Shown here in pieces: positions 5,763-7,849 of a DNA stretch of 7,849 bases. The DNA is from Bacteroidota bacterium (GTDB taxonomy: Bacteria; Bacteroidota; Ignavibacteria; Ignavibacteriales; Ignavibacteriaceae), in NCBI GenBank assembly GCA_021793635.1, contig JAJYSI010000142.1:1-7849 (forward strand). Direction: 5' to 3'. Both the position numbers and the translations under genes were made by a program. How positions within the stretch are numbered: the first letter of the stretch is position 1; each line of letters begins with the position of its first letter. The notes under the pieces were generated by a model that was not told the origin of the DNA, made no database searches, and saw nothing but the letters and a program-made list of their open reading frames with translations.

Positions 5763-5906
5763 TCAATTAAAATGAAACACCAACCCTGTTAAAAAGTTAG
5801 CTATAAATCCAATAAGGATAATTCCAGCTATAATTAAAATTGTCCACAATAAAAACTTTATCCAGGGGACAGCTAAATACTCCCGCAGGTTTAGATTTTT
5901 ATTCAT
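5763..5906 (-). CDS. 47-residue single-span membrane protein, hypothetical
   Basis: This small ORF fills the gap between the TPR gene and ppa on the same strand. It reads MNKNLNLREYLAVPWIKFLL, then WTILIIAGIILIGFIANF, then LTGLVFHFN. A short polar and basic N-terminus precedes one long hydrophobic stretch (about 15-44), enough for one membrane span, and the positive charges suggest an N-in orientation. The ATG is 16 bases after the TPR stop, consistent with the same operon, but the ribosome binding site is weak (CGGG about 9 bases upstream). I do not recognise a family. The case for a real gene rests on position, on filling most of the gap, and on the clear amphipathic-to-hydrophobic layout. 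It could be an accessory subunit of the envelope system encoded upstream. Confidence 0.6.
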   Translation of the reverse strand: MNKNLNLREYLAVPWIKFLLWTILIIAGIILIGFIANFLTGLVFHFN

Positions 5907-5922
5907 AAGACGACCCGAGATT

Positions 5923-7311
5923 TTATTCACCAAGAATCCTTAAGCCTTTTTTCGCATCGGGATTTTTAGGATCAAGCTGCAAGGTTTTATGATACTCACG
6001 AATTGCATCTTCCTTATGGTTAGTTAAAGCATATGCCTGAGCCAGCCACAAATGATATTGAGAATTATTCGGATCATACTGTAAGGCTTGTTTTAAGGGA
6101 TCAATTGAAAGAGCATATTTTTTCTTTATAAGATAAATTAGAGCTTTTGATCCGTATGCATCTCCGAGAATCGTTTTATTTTTATCGGGATCTTTGGAAG
6201 CAACCGAAATCAATTTATCGTAGGTTGCTGCCGCAGCATCGGAAGAATCCATGTATTGATAAGTTTTTCCGAGCCATTGAATCGTTGGCAAATAGTCCGG
6301 CTTTATTTGTTCAGCTTCAAGCAGAGAAATTCGTGCGCCGTCATAATTTTTTATTTGGATCATGCACAGAGCTTTATTTACATGAGCGCTTACGGAAGTA
6401 GAATCTGCAGATAGTTTTTTATCATAATAAACAATTGCAGAATCATAATTGCCGGAACTGAAATACATGTTGGCAACTGTTTCTGCCAAAGTTGAAATGA
6501 AAGAGGTATCTTTGTTAATAGCTTTCTTAAGATAAATAATAGAAAGGGAATCCATCTTTCCGTAATTGTATTCAAGACCTATTTGCGCAAACTGTCTGGC
6601 AGTAATTAATGAATCGGGAATTTGATTTAAATATTGTGCAGCCTCATCCAGCTTTTTATCGAAGACAAGCGACAATGCAAGGATGCGCTTTAAACTCATA
6701 TTATTCGCATTATCCTGCAAGCCATCTTTAGCAACATTAACTGCATTTTCAAAATTATTCATTAGGAAGAAAGAGTTGGCTGTATATTCTATAGCCTTTT
6801 CGTTTTTAGGATCAAACTTCAAATACTTATTCAGATAGTAAGCTGCGTTTGGATACTGCTTTGCGTAATAAAGAATTTCACCAACCATTAAATAGGCAGG
6901 CGCATAGTTGGAATCTATTGCGATTGCCTGCAAAAACTTATTTGCGGCATCGGTGTAGCTTTGTTCTTTATATAAAGTCTCACCGATTTTATATTTTATT
7001 TTAACATCGTTGGAATCCAGTCTTTCAGCATGCTCATAATTACTAATAGCAAGTTCAGGAACATTCATTTTAGAATAAGCATCGCCGAGGCTTTCGTAAG
7101 CGCCTTTATCTGAAGTGTCATGAGCAGTAAGGTCAATCAGTATTTTTACTGCAGTATCTGTTGAATCCTGCTTCAACACTTGGTTTGCGATGTTTAATGC
7201 AGTTTTAAAATCGCCTTTCTTAATAGCTTCAGAAGCTGCATCGTAACTGCTTTGGGCAAAACATAAGCCCGTAAATAAAACAACAAGAATGAGTGATATT
7301 TTTGCTTTCAT
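5923..7311 (-). CDS. Periplasmic tetratricopeptide-repeat (TPR) protein
   Basis: This is a 462-residue exported scaffold protein. Residues 1-19 form a signal peptide, with a likely signal peptidase I site after CFA before Gln20. The rest is a nearly continuous array of about twelve 34-residue TPR units recognised by A-Y-x-x-G/L-x-x-Y and D-P-N/K-N patterns, for example APAYLMVGEILYYAKQYPNA, KYLKFDPKN and LQYDPNNSQYHLWLAQAYAL. TPR arrays form superhelices that bind partner proteins; no enzyme domain is present. It starts 14 bases after the stop of the PstS-like gene, with GGA 8 bases before its ATG, so the two are almost certainly co-expressed. In Bacteroidota, PstS-like and TPR genes commonly follow exbB, exbD and tonB, which suggests a role in TonB-energised envelope transport. 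That role is inferred. Confidence 0.88.
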   Translation of the reverse strand: MKAKISLILVVLFTGLCFAQSSYDAASEAIKKGDFKTALNIANQVLKQDSTDTAVKILIDLTAHDTSDKGAYESLGDAYSKMNVPELAISNYEHAERLDSNDVKIKYKIGETLYKEQSYTDAANKFLQAIAIDSNYAPAYLMVGEILYYAKQYPNAAYYLNKYLKFDPKNEKAIEYTANSFFLMNNFENAVNVAKDGLQDNANNMSLKRILALSLVFDKKLDEAAQYLNQIPDSLITARQFAQIGLEYNYGKMDSLSIIYLKKAINKDTSFISTLAETVANMYFSSGNYDSAIVYYDKKLSADSTSVSAHVNKALCMIQIKNYDGARISLLEAEQIKPDYLPTIQWLGKTYQYMDSSDAAAATYDKLISVASKDPDKNKTILGDAYGSKALIYLIKKKYALSIDPLKQALQYDPNNSQYHLWLAQAYALTNHKEDAIREYHKTLQLDPKNPDAKKGLRILGE

Positions 7312-7325
7312 CTTTTTAATCCGGA

Positions 7326-7849
7326 TTATTGAGATTCATTAATTTTAACTGGAACAGCCGCAGGAGCCAAGTTTTGACCCAGAGCTATTTTTTGACCTTC
7401 ATAACTTGTTAAGAAAGTCGTAAACCCTGAAGCAGGGCTCATTCCATATTCATGAAGGAATATATAAACTGTCTGCTTCAATGGGTAATATTCTTTTAAT
7501 ACAAATCCCGGGTGAGGAGTAAAATAGTTTACTTTCAAACCGGTATTTGATGTTTGATTACTTTGATTTTTTATTTGACCGACCTGGACAAAATGGATCT
7601 TGGAAGAATCCTGAACCTGATTAAAACTTACAATACCCAGAACATCGTTAAATTTCTCAATCGTGCTAACTACTTCCGAATCATTCTTTACAATCTGCAC
7701 ATCTTTAGGGGCTTTGCCGTTCAGCAGCTCATCTTGAATATATTGATAAGTGCTTGTAGTGTTGCCAGGTATAACAAAATTAAATTTCCTGGAATTCCCT
7801 AACAGCGCATCTTTTATTTCATCAACTCTTATATTGTCCGTCGTATTAT
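7326..7849 (-). CDS. PstS-family periplasmic substrate-binding protein, 5'-partial
   Basis: These are the C-terminal 173 residues of a periplasmic binding protein resembling the phosphate-binding PstS family. The frame is open to the right edge; the GTG at 7700 is internal. Recognisable features are FVIPGNTTSTYQYIQDELLNG, the helix VVSTIEKFNDVLGIVSFNQV where PstS-like proteins assess local structure around GIVSF, then YYPLKQTVYIFLHEY, and the family C-terminal block FLTSYEGQKIALGQNLAPA, equivalent to the usual SPEGQKIV region. No permease or ATPase genes follow. A TPR gene follows instead after 14 bases, as in Bacteroidota TonB-linked loci where such proteins are not dedicated phosphate transporters. 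Ligand residues lie mostly in the missing N-terminal half, so the substrate cannot be judged. Confidence 0.82.
   Translation of the reverse strand, partial: NTTDNIRVDEIKDALLGNSRKFNFVIPGNTTSTYQYIQDELLNGKAPKDVQIVKNDSEVVSTIEKFNDVLGIVSFNQVQDSSKIHFVQVGQIKNQSNQTSNTGLKVNYFTPHPGFVLKEYYPLKQTVYIFLHEYGMSPASGFTTFLTSYEGQKIALGQNLAPAAVPVKINESQ

Noticed and set aside
6147..6575. Short ORFs in other frames of the TPR gene (6147-6401 + and 6390-6575 -)
   Set aside because: Both lie inside the TPR coding region with no start signals or recognisable protein features.
7554..7802. 82-residue + strand ORF near the right end
   Set aside because: It is antisense to the PstS-like gene, whose - frame stays open to the window edge with recognisable motifs.

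Overview
The window looks like chromosomal DNA from an AT-rich bacterium of the Bacteroidota/Chlorobiota/Ignavibacteriota (FCB) group, with Ignavibacteria my best guess. The evidence is a short primary sigma factor of the Bacteroidota/Chlorobi type with no region 1.1, a PstS-like binding protein next to a periplasmic TPR protein in the order known from Bacteroidota ExbB/ExbD/TonB loci, and an XRE protein of a type common in Bacteroidota. This placement is inference; there is no rRNA or other taxonomic marker here.

Left part, 1-2367, + strand. Two EutN/CcmL-type bacterial microcompartment (BMC) vertex proteins, the first cut by the window edge, lie ahead of rpoD. The second vertex gene, rpoD and an exported NlpC/P60 cell-wall peptidase are separated by only 16 and 5 bases, so they look co-transcribed. 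The 217-base gap between the vertex genes holds a perfect 12-bp-stem palindrome and two further inverted repeats. A BMC shell locus probably continues to the left.

Middle, 2368-5188. A secreted rhodanese-like protein stands alone. It is followed by accessory DNA: a HigB/HigA-like toxin-antitoxin pair (toxin first, ATGA overlap) with a candidate operator, a relatively GC-rich intergenic block with attC-like nested inverted repeats, a possible decayed small gene in three frames, and an array of fifteen 21-bp units (4323-4637) with a strongly conserved TAAATAGT core. After the array comes a small Cro/C1-type DNA-binding protein. A toxin-antitoxin pair followed by an attC-like element suggests an integron-type gene cassette, but no integrase is visible. 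The array has a period of two DNA helical turns, which suggests a protein-binding array, possibly for the neighbouring HTH protein. That link is a hypothesis.

Right part, 5189-7849, - strand. From right to left come the C-terminal part of a PstS-family periplasmic binding protein (cut by the window end), a signal-peptide-bearing protein of about 12 TPR units, an unlisted 47-residue single-span membrane protein, and family I inorganic pyrophosphatase (ppa). The first three are tightly spaced and look like one operon; ppa follows after 22 bases and may be part of it. By analogy with Bacteroidota loci, exbB/exbD/tonB genes may lie just beyond the right edge.
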